The notes beneath the pieces were generated by a model. It had not been told where the DNA came from, did no database searches, and saw only the letters and a program-made list of their open reading frames with translations. From NCBI GenBank assembly GCA_002424045.1, contig DIPH01000051.1, positions 62,001 to 126,000 on the forward strand: a DNA stretch of 64,000 bases, read 5' to 3'. The stretch comes from Firmicutes bacterium UBA5493 (GTDB lineage Bacteria; Bacillota; Limnochordia; Darwinibacteriales; Darwinibacteriaceae). Each line of letters begins with the position of its first letter. Within the stretch, counting starts at the first letter, position 1. This document shows, one piece after another, positions 34,384-42,449 of this stretch. The translations under genes were made by a program, and so were the position numbers.

Positions 34384-35220
34384 CTACCTACCTCTTTTCA
34401 TGGACAAGTAATCATTGTATCCAGTGATTAGAAGGAACAAACCAATAAAAAGGACAATCGTGGCGATAATAGGGGGACCGATCCAATTCCACTGGTTGGT
34501 GAAAATGGCATTGCGCTCTCTGGCCCATTGAATCATATTCCCAAGGGAAATTAGGTTGGCCGGAGATAGTCCCAAAACGGCAAGGGCCGATTCAGAGGCA
34601 ATAGCCGATAATGTCGCATTCATAAAGTTCGATAAAGACCAGGTTAGAGCATAGGGAAGAATCTCGGTGACAATCACCTGCACCGTTCCTTCCCCCGAGA
34701 ACCAGGCCGTGTGGATAAAGTCCCGTTCTTTAAGGGACAGAGCCAATGAGCGAATCTGCCTGCTAGGCCAGGCCCAGGCAAAGATGGCCAGGACTAAGGC
34801 CATTAGAATAACGGTAGCCGATCCCCGCATGAGAGATGTCATTAAGATCAAGATCGGAAGAGAGGGAATCACAACGAAGGTATCGGTGACCACCATTAAG
34901 ATGCGGTCCAGGAAGCCTCCACTAAAACCTGCCAGAAGACCCACAAAGACTCCAACCACCGTACCTATAAGTGCCACAATGAAACCTATCACCAAGGAAT
35001 TATGAATAGCCTCAATCAAAAGCCAGAAAACATCCTGACCCATACTGGTTGTTCCAAAGAAGTGATCCGGGGAAGGAGACAGCCTTCGGGGATAGGTATT
35101 ATAGCTGAAAGGGTTAGGGTGTGGGATATAGTACACCACGAAACCAAGAATTAAGAAAAAAAGTGTGATACTTATGCCGGCCCTGAGACGGCCGTTGGCA
35201 TTTTTTAGGAACTTTCTCAC
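34384..35220 (-). CDS. Oligopeptide ABC transporter permease (OppC-like)
   Basis: 278 residues, six transmembrane helices. The family start PFSYNTYPRRLSPSPDHFFGTTSMGQDVF is present, and the cytoplasmic loop SLALSLKERDFIHTAWFSGEG with LPYALTWSLSNF contacts the ATPases. GTG at 35220 has GGGGG about eight bases upstream and is preferred to the GTG two codons earlier. Two bases separate it from the next gene. Confidence 0.92.
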   Translation of the reverse strand: MRKFLKNANGRLRAGISITLFFLILGFVVYYIPHPNPFSYNTYPRRLSPSPDHFFGTTSMGQDVFWLLIEAIHNSLVIGFIVALIGTVVGVFVGLLAGFSGGFLDRILMVVTDTFVVIPSLPILILMTSLMRGSATVILMALVLAIFAWAWPSRQIRSLALSLKERDFIHTAWFSGEGTVQVIVTEILPYALTWSLSNFMNATLSAIASESALAVLGLSPANLISLGNMIQWARERNAIFTNQWNWIGPPIIATIVLFIGLFLLITGYNDYLSMKRGR

Positions 35221-35235
35221 GTCCACTTCCCCCTT

Positions 35236-36234
35236 CTAGCTGTAGCGAATTCTAGGATCAATCAGAGGATAGATTAGATCCACGATAAGTGTTGCGGTGG
35301 CAATGGCCACAATGGAAATGGTAATACATCCCAGGATCATGTTGTAATCGGACTGTAAGATAGCCTTTTGAATGAGAGTACCAACTCCAGGATATCCGAA
35401 GATAATTTCGGTCATAATGGAGCCGCTAAAGACACCGCCAAGACTCATGGCCAGGGCTGTGACCTGAGTAATGATGGAATTTCGAAGGACATAACTTTGA
35501 CCAATCTTCTGTTCAGAGAGCCCCCGATAGCGGGCATATAATACAAAATCCTCCTCAGATACAGTGCCCGAAAGAGATTTCATGGAGATGATCCACCATC
35601 CTGTTCCCACAAGTAAGAGGGAAACAGCAGGAAGGACTGAGGCGCGCAGAAGAGTTCTTATAAATGTTCCAAAACCACCCATGGTGATGATCGTTGATTG
35701 AAGGGGAAACCAACCAAGTAAGAAGGCGAATACAATCTGAAGAACTAGAGCCACAATGAAGTAAGGTACGGGATAAATGCAGATGGCAACTCCCTCCAAG
35801 AACTTAGAGGAAAGGCGATCTTTGCGAAACCCCGCTTGTAGGCCAATGAAATTTCCAATGATCCAGGCTAGAACGGTGGTCATAAGCATGAGACCTAAGG
35901 TATAGGGAAGGTATGTCTTAATGATATCTCCCACAGGGGTAGGAAAGCTCATGAGGGATGGTCCAAAATCAAATTGCAGGAGGCCCTTTTTGAGAAAGGA
36001 GACGTATTGTTCCAGCAAGGAACCTTCAAGGCCAAACTGGACCCGTAAAGATTTTCGGAGAGATTCCATTTCCAAGGGGTCCATTTGCCCCGAGCGGGAT
36101 TGAATCCTCCCAATCATGTTCTCCACAGGATCAGAGGGAAACATTCGGGGCACGAAAAAGATGAAGGTCACACCAATCCATATGGTCAGAGCCCAGGTTA
36201 AGATACGAAGTCCAAAGTATTGCGTGAATTTCAA
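35236..36234 (-). CDS. Oligopeptide ABC transporter permease (OppB-like)
   Basis: 332 residues from a TTG at 36234 (GGGGAG eight bases upstream; a GTG at 36243 overlaps that site). Starts with FTQYFGLRILTWALTIWIGVTFIFF and the family motif FPSDPVENMIG. Six transmembrane helices and the ATPase loop YARYRGLSEQKIGQSYVLRNSI. Confidence 0.92.
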   Translation of the reverse strand: MKFTQYFGLRILTWALTIWIGVTFIFFVPRMFPSDPVENMIGRIQSRSGQMDPLEMESLRKSLRVQFGLEGSLLEQYVSFLKKGLLQFDFGPSLMSFPTPVGDIIKTYLPYTLGLMLMTTVLAWIIGNFIGLQAGFRKDRLSSKFLEGVAICIYPVPYFIVALVLQIVFAFLLGWFPLQSTIITMGGFGTFIRTLLRASVLPAVSLLLVGTGWWIISMKSLSGTVSEEDFVLYARYRGLSEQKIGQSYVLRNSIITQVTALAMSLGGVFSGSIMTEIIFGYPGVGTLIQKAILQSDYNMILGCITISIVAIATATLIVDLIYPLIDPRIRYS

Positions 36235-36287
36235 CTGCGTCACTCCCCTAGATATACACTCGACTCTTGCTCCTTATAGTTTTACAA

Positions 36288-36332
36288 AAGACACGTGCTG
36301 CTGCTATCATGGAAGGCGCCAGCACGTGTCTT
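36288..36332 (-). terminator. Hairpin after the peptide-binding protein gene
   Basis: AAGACACGTGCTG pairs perfectly with CAGCACGTGTCTT (13 base pairs), followed on the minus strand by TTTG. Located between the binding-protein gene and the first permease gene, it probably reduces read-through so the binding protein is made in excess. Confidence 0.75.
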
Positions 36333-36368
36333 GGTGCGCCCAGTATTTCAGGCGACTCAAATACTCGT

Positions 36369-38258
36369 TTAGTCTACAGGAGTAATCTCGGTTGTGATGT
36401 ACTTAAAGCAGCTCCACCACCACCAGGGACCATTGTAAGGATTCTCGGCGCTGGGATAATTCTCCCAGAAGGTGCTGTTGGTCGGTACAAACTTAACACC
36501 AGAATGGAAGCCGAGGAAAGGCATATCGGCCGTGGCCGCCTTCATAAACTCCATACCCAGTTCGTAGGACTCGTCACTATCAGGGGACACGACGGCCATC
36601 TCATGAATGATCCGGGTTGCTTCTGCATTATTCCAGCGGCTGCCCTGACCTGCACCACGCTCACCTAGAGGAACAATCAAATTGGCATCCCAACCGCTGA
36701 TTTGGGAGTAGAGATCTCTGGTGATTCCTCCAGTTGGCCAATAGCCACCAATTTCGTAGTTTCCTGTAGCAGCGTTGCTATCCCATGTGGCACTACTTTC
36801 ACTGGCCAAATTACAGTTAAATCCGAACTTAACCAATTGGTCATACGCAGCAATCAAACCGCGTCCTGCTTGGGCTTCTGTGTCGGCCAAGTAGGTCATG
36901 TTAATGGTGAAGGGTTGACCCTCGAAGTACCATCCGTCAGCCCTCTTCTCGAGGCCGGCCTTGATAAAGAGCTTCTCGGCTACATCAGGAGCATACTTCC
37001 AGCAACCAATACCAAACATGTCGATTAAAGCATCGTGGTCGGTAGGAATATCATAGCCCTGGGCCCTGAGGGTTTCAGCCATTCTATAGGCATACCCGGT
37101 GTCGAAAGGCTTGAAGGTTGTGCCATCACCTAGATCGAGAGCAAACTCTTCCAACCAGGACAGCAAAGGAATGTAATACAGCTCCTGCATTGCAGATGTC
37201 GCAGTTAGAATCGGTAGTGCACTAGCACGACCTACGCCATCAAAGATATTAACAGAAATCTCGTCAAAGTTCATGGCCAAGGTTACACCCCAACGGAAGT
37301 CAGGATTGTCGTAGGGTTCTTTGGCCATTTGGAAGGAAATCCCCTTGGAACAAGGATCATCACTTGTAGCATAGGGGAAGTCCTTATACCAGCAAGCAAT
37401 ATTAGGATTCATGGCAGTCATGACCTCTACCATTTCAGGTGTGACTTCACAAAGAATATCGACTTCGTTGTTGACCATGGCCATTTGGCGTGTTGTATCG
37501 TCACCAACATACTTGAACAAGATGTACTGAGCCTGGGGCATCTTGCCCGTTACTACACCAACAGTACTATGTTGCCAGTCTTCACGGCGCTCATAGAGCA
37601 CCCATTTGCCTAGATTGTCAAAGGCCTTGACAGTATATGGTCCGGCTACGACAGGATCGCTGTCTTTAAAGGTTGTTACGTCCTCCACCTTAGAATAGAT
37701 GTGCTCAGGAACGATGCGCAGGTCGTTACCCCAAATCGTAACACCAAAGCGCAGTGCCAGACGGGGGAAGGAGTCTAGAGTCTTGATCAGAACTGTATAG
37801 TCGTCAATTTTCTCAATTGACTCAAACACAGCGTTGTAGTAAGCACTCGGGCCAATTCCAGGGTTATCCATGATCATATTGAAGGTAAATATCACGTCAT
37901 CTGCGTTCAGAACCTCACCATCAGACCAGCGAATACCCTCACGGATTCTCACAATATGTTCGGTAAAGTCTTCATTGGATTCAGGGGCTCCTGCGGCTAC
38001 TTCGCCGAATTGCTCACCCTTGGTCGTATCCATTTCCCACATCATGGCGGACATCAGTTGATGAATGCCAAATCCCATTTGCGTCCCTTGCATGTACGAG
38101 TTGAATTGCCCGGGAACGTCAGTTGGTGTCTGGGTTTCCACGATGAGAGTTTCCCTGCGAGGGGTGCCTACCTCAGTCATGGCATATACATTCACGGCGG
38201 TAAACACTAGCAAGACTAAAAGCGGGAGCACAAGAAAAGCGGACACTTTCCTTTTCAT
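36369..38258 (-). CDS. Peptide ABC transporter solute-binding protein (family 5)
   Basis: 629 residues, longer than most family 5 members (about 520-600). Signal peptide at residues 1-26 (KRKVSAFLVLPLLVLLVFTAVNVYA), no lipobox. Family 5 features: FTEHIVRIREGIRWSDGEVLNADDVIFTFNMI and RRADGWYFEGQPF. It should bind oligopeptides or other family 5 ligands outside the membrane and deliver them to the permeases. ATG at 38258 follows GAGGAGG. First gene of the operon, driven by a consensus promoter about 215 bases upstream. Confidence 0.92.
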   Translation of the reverse strand: MKRKVSAFLVLPLLVLLVFTAVNVYAMTEVGTPRRETLIVETQTPTDVPGQFNSYMQGTQMGFGIHQLMSAMMWEMDTTKGEQFGEVAAGAPESNEDFTEHIVRIREGIRWSDGEVLNADDVIFTFNMIMDNPGIGPSAYYNAVFESIEKIDDYTVLIKTLDSFPRLALRFGVTIWGNDLRIVPEHIYSKVEDVTTFKDSDPVVAGPYTVKAFDNLGKWVLYERREDWQHSTVGVVTGKMPQAQYILFKYVGDDTTRQMAMVNNEVDILCEVTPEMVEVMTAMNPNIACWYKDFPYATSDDPCSKGISFQMAKEPYDNPDFRWGVTLAMNFDEISVNIFDGVGRASALPILTATSAMQELYYIPLLSWLEEFALDLGDGTTFKPFDTGYAYRMAETLRAQGYDIPTDHDALIDMFGIGCWKYAPDVAEKLFIKAGLEKRADGWYFEGQPFTINMTYLADTEAQAGRGLIAAYDQLVKFGFNCNLASESSATWDSNAATGNYEIGGYWPTGGITRDLYSQISGWDANLIVPLGERGAGQGSRWNNAEATRIIHEMAVVSPDSDESYELGMEFMKAATADMPFLGFHSGVKFVPTNSTFWENYPSAENPYNGPWWWWSCFKYITTEITPVD

Positions 38259-38479
38259 TTGAATTCCTCCTCTTTTATTTTGATTAATACGAGCAAGACC
38301 AGACTCTCTTGTTCGCACTTAATCACACAATCACCATCTTGCTTGCAACGTACCAGCTGTAATGTACTAGTCCAAATCCATCTCCATTCCTGTGGCTTCA
38401 TACTATAGGTTTGTTTAATCTTATAGTTGATGGTATGGTTTCATCATAGAACTTTACCGTGGCTTTACCTCTTTAAAAT

Positions 38480-38508
38480 ATTATATAACCCTGTCCTAAT
38501 ATTGTCAA
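38480..38508 (-). promoter_or_regulatory. Consensus promoter of the oligopeptide operon
   Basis: On the minus strand TTGACA (38508-38503), exactly 17 bases, then TATAAT (38485-38480): a perfect sigma-A-type match. The start site near 38473 gives a leader of about 215 bases with an eight-base-pair hairpin at 38291-38314. No known riboswitch was recognised in it. Confidence 0.8.
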
Positions 38509-38519
38509 ACAATTGTGGC

Positions 38520-38752
38520 TTTTATGTTCTGCTCGAGGAACTGTCCCTGGCGCAATTCGCGCGCAATTGGCGCAATGAGCAAACGACCTCTACCTTGGGG
38601 TGGTAGAGGTCACTTCGTGGTGGATGCGGGGAGCCCTATAGGGACAGCGCATTCCCGTTCCCGTCCCGCCGATTTGCAGGAATGTATAAGGATACGATCA
38701 ACTAGAAAAAGATAACGGTTCCCTACGCCTATCAGTTCCGTATCGGACTGTC
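38520..38752. repeat. Repeat-rich gene-free stretch with copies 10 and 11 and a 10-bp hairpin
   Basis: No gene is seen between the oligopeptide promoter and the SEC-C remnant. It holds a degenerate GAGGAACTGTCCCTGG (38525-38540), two direct copies of GGCGCAATT, a hairpin with GACCTCTACC / GGTAGAGGTC at 38585-38611, and CGGACTGTCCCTC (38744-38756) whose end overlaps the stop codon of the SEC-C remnant. Confidence 0.6.
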
Positions 38753-38754
38753 CC

Positions 38755-39212
38755 TCAAGCCCCGCAGCATTTCTTATACCTCTTACCACTGCCACAGGGG
38801 CAGGGATCATTTCTACCTACTTTCTTTGGCCTTACGATAGGTTGGTCAAAGGCCAAAGGAGCGATGTTTTCCTCCTCTGTTTCTTGAAAACAGGCGCACC
38901 AGTACATCTCTTCGATCACATCGTCAATATATCTTGATTCTCGTCATCTTGCATCCAGGCCAAAAAGTCCTCGAAATCACCGTACATAGTTGGATCAACT
39001 CGCTCTTTGTCAAACAAAAATCTTATGTCCTCTATCATGTCAAAAAGACTGCAGTCATCGACAACCCCTTGAATAATCACCAACTCAAGAACTTCATCTA
39101 AAGCCTTGAGTAAGAGGGCTGTTGTTTCGTCTTTTCTGGAGGCGGCTAGCTCCAGTGCTCCTCGGGGGAATGTTTCATCTAAATATCTCAGTTCATTGAT
39201 GATTTTATCCAT
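38755..39212 (-). pseudogene. Decayed DUF1186/SEC-C protein gene (internal deletion and frameshift)
   Basis: The N-terminal part (MDKIINELRYLDETFPRGALELAASRKDE) looks like the start of a DUF1186-type protein. About 100 residues later the frame stops at a TGA near 38916. One frame over, IDDVIEEMYWCACFQETEEE continues in sense and ends in a SEC-C zinc motif GRNDPCPCGSGKRYKKCC and TGA at 38755. One missing T near 38934 restores the frame (DYIDDVIEEM). The middle is also shorter than expected (DUF1186 proteins have about 250-300 residues). SEC-C motifs bind zinc and often ribosomes or nucleic acid. Confidence 0.75.
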
Positions 39213-39221
39213 ATCGATCAT

Positions 39222-39348
39222 CCTCGCTTTTCGAATGTCTTTTCGTCGCACTGCGGCTTTCAGTGCTTTCTTCACTTCGGGGATTTTCTCTCCAGGGTTG
39301 CCCCTTATGTGCTTCTTGGCATATTCCTCAATAGAAATGAGTCAGCGT
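39222..39348 (-). pseudogene. Fragment of another small gene upstream of the SEC-C remnant
   Basis: The frame reads ISIEEYAKKHIRGNPGEKIPEVKKALKAAVRRK and then runs into the DUF1186 start. The pattern IEEYAKxHIxxNPGExxxxVxxALxxAVxRK is one I recall as the N-terminus of small bacterial proteins that go on to a Cys-containing tail, missing here. Family name uncertain. There is no start codon in place. Confidence 0.4.
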
Positions 39349-39404
39349 GATCACACTTTCTAAGAGAGGAACAAGTTCCTCAACCTGAGTGACGAAATTC
39401 GTAG

Positions 39405-39432
39405 AACTGTAGGAGGACTTGTCCCGAACTTT
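39405..39432. repeat. Dispersed GGGAC palindromic repeat, copy 12 (degenerate)
   Basis: GTAGGAGGACTTGTCCCGAA within the gene-free stretch 39349-39678. The rest of that stretch holds the peroxiredoxin promoter and nothing else I can support. Confidence 0.4.
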
Positions 39433-39559
39433 CCAACACAGAAACCTTAGTTCTACTTTTGTGTCCTTCCACGGTTGAAGCGAAATTCCTTGTCTAAGAC
39501 TGGTTCTCCGTTACGGTGGGTAGATTGCTGGCGGGAACTTGATAAGGAAGAAAACACCC

Positions 39560-39606
39560 TTGACATCCTTGCCCTATCAACGTATACTATTGATAATCGC
39601 TATTAA
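39560..39606 (+). promoter_or_regulatory. Peroxiredoxin promoter with overlapping candidate operator
   Basis: TTGACA (39560-39565), 17 bases, TATACT (39583-39588). The imperfect palindrome TTGATAATCGCTATTAA at 39590-39606 covers the start site. Its position and AT-rich dyad resemble PerR/Fur-type boxes, although the match to TTATAATNATTATAA is incomplete. Regulator identity is a guess. Confidence 0.6.
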
Positions 39607-39678
39607 CAAGGAGTTGTGTCTTCGACAACTGACACACCGGTAGCTGAAAGAAAATAACTACACAGGAGTGATCTTTTA

Positions 39679-40239
39679 GTGCTTATTGGCAAGGAAGTAA
39701 TGGACTTTACAGTTGATGCGTTCGTTGATGGTGAATTCAAGAAGGTCAGAAGATCCGATTTACTAGGTCAATGGTCGGCCTTTGTGTTCTACCCTGCTGA
39801 CTTCACCTTTGTATGCCCCACAGAATTAGAAGACTTAGCAGATCTATATGAAGAGTTTAAGAAAATCGGTGTGGAAATATATTCGGTGTCGACAGACACA
39901 CACTTCACCCATAAGGCCTGGCATGATACTTCCGATACGATCAAGAAGATTAAGTACCCCATGCTTGCTGATCCGACAGGAAAACTCTGTAAGGACTTCC
40001 GAGTGTATATAGAGGAAGAAGGTTTAGCCCTGAGGGGTAGTTTCATTGTGAACCCAGAGGGAAGGATTGTGTCCTATGAGGTGAATGATAACAGCATAGG
40101 AAGAGATGCTTCTGAACTTCTCCGCAAGGTGCAAGCTGCTCAGTTTGTGGCCAAGCATGGAGACCAAGTTTGTCCTGCTAAGTGGCGTCCTGGTTCAGCC
40201 ACCCTGAAGCCTGGCATTGATTTGGTCGGAAATATCTAG
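39679..40239 (+). CDS. ahpC: 2-Cys peroxiredoxin (AhpC/Prx1 type)
   Basis: 186 residues. Peroxidatic Cys in DFTFVCPTE (near residue 47) and resolving Cys in HGDQVCPAKW (near 166). It reduces hydrogen and organic peroxides in the cytoplasm. GTG start with CAGGAG nine bases upstream. Single-gene unit with its own promoter and terminator; no AhpF is nearby, so the reductant may be thioredoxin- or rubredoxin-like. Confidence 0.95.
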   Translation: MLIGKEVMDFTVDAFVDGEFKKVRRSDLLGQWSAFVFYPADFTFVCPTELEDLADLYEEFKKIGVEIYSVSTDTHFTHKAWHDTSDTIKKIKYPMLADPTGKLCKDFRVYIEEEGLALRGSFIVNPEGRIVSYEVNDNSIGRDASELLRKVQAAQFVAKHGDQVCPAKWRPGSATLKPGIDLVGNI

Positions 40240-40252
40240 CGAAGAATTAGGC

Positions 40253-40288
40253 AACCCCTGCCTCAGTGACTACTGTAGCAGGGGTTTT
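40253..40288 (+). terminator. Terminator after the peroxiredoxin gene
   Basis: AACCCCTGC pairs perfectly with GCAGGGGTT, followed by TT, twelve bases after the stop. Confidence 0.8.
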
Positions 40289-40460
40289 CGTATCTCCTGT
40301 TGCAATAACGATGTATGGAAATCTCCAGGATGATAATGGCATCGATACAAATAGCAACGTGATCGGACATATCTTATATGAGCAGGTAGCCAATAGGGGG
40401 ACCAGCGCATTTTACGGCATCTTGTTCCGTGCCCAATTCCTTCGTACCGTAAAAAACACC

Positions 40461-40501
40461 CCGGAGCTCCCTGGATATTAACCCAAGGGAACTCAGGGGG
40501 A
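40461..40501 (-). terminator. Terminator of the decayed chemoreceptor gene
   Basis: CCCCGGAGCTCCCT pairs with AGGGAACTCAGGGG (two mismatches), just beyond the chemoreceptor fragment. It suggests that fragment is the true 3' end of an old gene. Confidence 0.55.
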
Positions 40502-40508
40502 TTATCAG

Positions 40509-40631
40509 TTAGCTTATTTTAAAATACTCGACGAGCTCTCTGAGCTTTACACTCATATCCATGAAATCTTGAGCCGAAGTTGCTACCTGTTGCATCGAGG
40601 CTGCTTGTTCTTCAATTGCGCTAGATATCTC
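40509..40631 (-). pseudogene. C-terminal fragment of a methyl-accepting chemotaxis protein
   Basis: Forty codons read EISSAIEEQAASMQQVATSAQDFMDMSVKLRELVEYFKIS and a stop. IEEQAASMQ-x-VATSAQ is the typical end of the chemoreceptor signalling coiled coil. Everything upstream (sensor, HAMP, hairpin tip) is missing; the sequence becomes unrelated at 40632. Confidence 0.85.
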
Positions 40632-40723
40632 GTGTTATACACCCTCCCAACCAAGTCATCAACCGGTGGAAGTGTCAAAACGTGAAGGTGGTCACAAATC
40701 CACGCCAACGCCTGGCCTCGGGA

Positions 40724-41362
40724 TTAAGTCTGCTCAAAAAAAGCCTCCTCAAGCATGGCGCAAAGCGTATGATACATCGCCTGATGACATTCTTGAATAC
40801 GGTACGTCTCCTGGTGGGGAGCCCTAATCGTCACATCACATAAATCAGCCATTTGACCGCCACTAGAACCTGTAAAACCGATAGTCACAAGCCCCCGCAG
40901 TGTCGCTACCTGAATTGCGTTAATCACATTCTTGGAGTTTCCACTTGTACTTAAAGCGATTAACACATCTCCTGGCACTCCGTATCCATAGACCTGCTGG
41001 GCGTATACCGTGTCAAAAGTCACATCATTGCCAAATGCGGTCACCAGTCCTGTGTGGCTAGACAAAGATATGGTTGGTAACGCTCCCTGTAAATGTGATG
41101 CCAAATAACGGCCGTGATCGCCAAAAGCTTCCACCGCTTGTTTGAAAAATGCCCCACCTAAGGGGCGTTCAAGCAAAAAGCCCTTCATCAGCTCACCAAC
41201 AATATGCTCGCTATCAGCGGCACTGCCACCATTTCCGCAGACTAGAGTCTTGTACCCTGAGGCGAATGACTCCCTCCACAATTGAAAAGCCTCTTCCAAG
41301 TCGGCGACACAAGCCTCTAGTTCGGGACAGCGGCTAATCATCAGTTCCAGATGTTTGTTCAT
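40724..41362 (-). CDS. GmhA-like sugar-phosphate isomerase (SIS domain)
   Basis: 212 residues. SIS fold with GmhA/DiaA features: VCGNGGSAADSEHIVGELMKGF (substrate loop and conserved His/Glu) and LSTSGNSKNVINAI. It is slightly longer than GmhA (about 195) because of an extra loop near residues 65-85. GmhA turns sedoheptulose 7-phosphate into D-glycero-D-manno-heptose 7-phosphate; the kinase next to it is HldE-like, so a heptose-type substrate is plausible, in either direction. Last gene of the glycan locus. Confidence 0.85.
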   Translation of the reverse strand: MNKHLELMISRCPELEACVADLEEAFQLWRESFASGYKTLVCGNGGSAADSEHIVGELMKGFLLERPLGGAFFKQAVEAFGDHGRYLASHLQGALPTISLSSHTGLVTAFGNDVTFDTVYAQQVYGYGVPGDVLIALSTSGNSKNVINAIQVATLRGLVTIGFTGSSGGQMADLCDVTIRAPHQETYRIQECHQAMYHTLCAMLEEAFFEQT

Positions 41363-41423
41363 GTCCGTTCCTCCAAGTTTCTAATCGCCCTTCACTCTGC
41401 ATCAACTGCCAAATGCCCTTTCT

Positions 41424-42437
41424 TTAGTAACCACTTTTCCACTCATCATAACGCTCCAAAACGTCTTGAGGGCTCGCTGCACCTGTTGTACCAAGCTGAG
41501 TAATGGTGACCGAAGAGACCAGATTACCCATAAAGGCAGCATCTTGATAACTTGCTCCAGCAGCCAGTGCAACAACAGTTCCGGCACTAGCACTGTCGCC
41601 AGCGCCTACAATATCAATGGGTCCTTGCAAAGCAGGCACATGCAAAGCCTGATCCCCATCGTATACCCACTGCCCCTTCTCACCACAGGTCATAAATACC
41701 GGTTTACCCGTCTTGCAGAAAAGAGCCTTTACAGCCTGCTCGGGCTCATCTGCAGCTGATCCCACTCCCAAGACCTTCCCAGCTTCAAACTCATTAGGCT
41801 TAATTATAACTTGGGAAAATTGGTCGATGTGCTTTCTGGAGTCCACAGAAATAATCAGGTCAGGATGCTCCCGGCCCAGCTCTGTAAGAGCGGCTCGCAC
41901 ATTTTTGGTGACTACTCCGCAATCTGCTTCCTCAACTTGGTCTACCACAACAATGGCATCACAATTAGGCCCTCTATTCTCTAGAATGTCAAGAAGTTGT
42001 GCTTCGAGCTTTGCAGGGGTTGGTGTCCAGTTCTTAAGATCAAGGCGGTCTAGTTCCTCTTCCTGGCCATCCTTTCCCCGCATAGGCTTAATATACGTAG
42101 GTGTAATTCTGGCTAAGCTCACCAACATATTTGTGGTATCCACGCCTTGGGCGTTCAAGGATTCTTTGAGTTGATACCCATAACCATCAGAACCAAGCAA
42201 ACCTACGGCCAAGATTTCTTGTACGCCTAAAGTCGAAAGGTTGTTGGCAACATTACCAGCGGCCCCAGGTGTTGCCCTGATCCTGGTTACTTGGTGAGCA
42301 GCCTTTCCCGTTTCGATAGACCGTTCTTCCTTAGATGGATCAATGAATAGGTAGTGATCGAGAAAGAAGTCGCCGATAACCATGATCTTCAATTTGGCTG
42401 CCCGATGCAAAATACGTTCTAGAACTCCGCGTTTCAT
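41424..42437 (-). CDS. PfkB-family kinase, HldE kinase-domain-like
   Basis: 337 residues. The start KIMVIGDFFLDHYLFIDPSK, GGAAGNVANNLSTLG-type loop (PGAAGNVANNL) and catalytic GAGDSASAG near residue 283 are like the RfaE/HldE N-terminal kinase that phosphorylates heptose 7-phosphate at C1. The HldE nucleotidyltransferase domain is absent. It follows the deoxyhypusine-synthase-like gene by 12 bases and precedes the GmhA-like gene. Confidence 0.88.
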   Translation of the reverse strand: MKRGVLERILHRAAKLKIMVIGDFFLDHYLFIDPSKEERSIETGKAAHQVTRIRATPGAAGNVANNLSTLGVQEILAVGLLGSDGYGYQLKESLNAQGVDTTNMLVSLARITPTYIKPMRGKDGQEEELDRLDLKNWTPTPAKLEAQLLDILENRGPNCDAIVVVDQVEEADCGVVTKNVRAALTELGREHPDLIISVDSRKHIDQFSQVIIKPNEFEAGKVLGVGSAADEPEQAVKALFCKTGKPVFMTCGEKGQWVYDGDQALHVPALQGPIDIVGAGDSASAGTVVALAAGASYQDAAFMGNLVSSVTITQLGTTGAASPQDVLERYDEWKSGY

Positions 42438-42449
42438 GCTATCACCCCA

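Noticed and set aside
38620..38690. Possible tRNA-like fold near the CCCGTTCCCGTCCCG stretch
   Set aside because: No consistent acceptor stem, D-arm or GTTCRANNC T-loop could be matched.
38610..38810. 66-codon minus-strand frame in the repeat-rich stretch
   Set aside because: It overlaps the SEC-C coding frame and repeat sequence, with no ribosome site.
40266..40481. 71-codon plus-strand frame after the peroxiredoxin
   Set aside because: Its start lies inside the peroxiredoxin terminator and its end inside the chemoreceptor terminator; no ribosome site.
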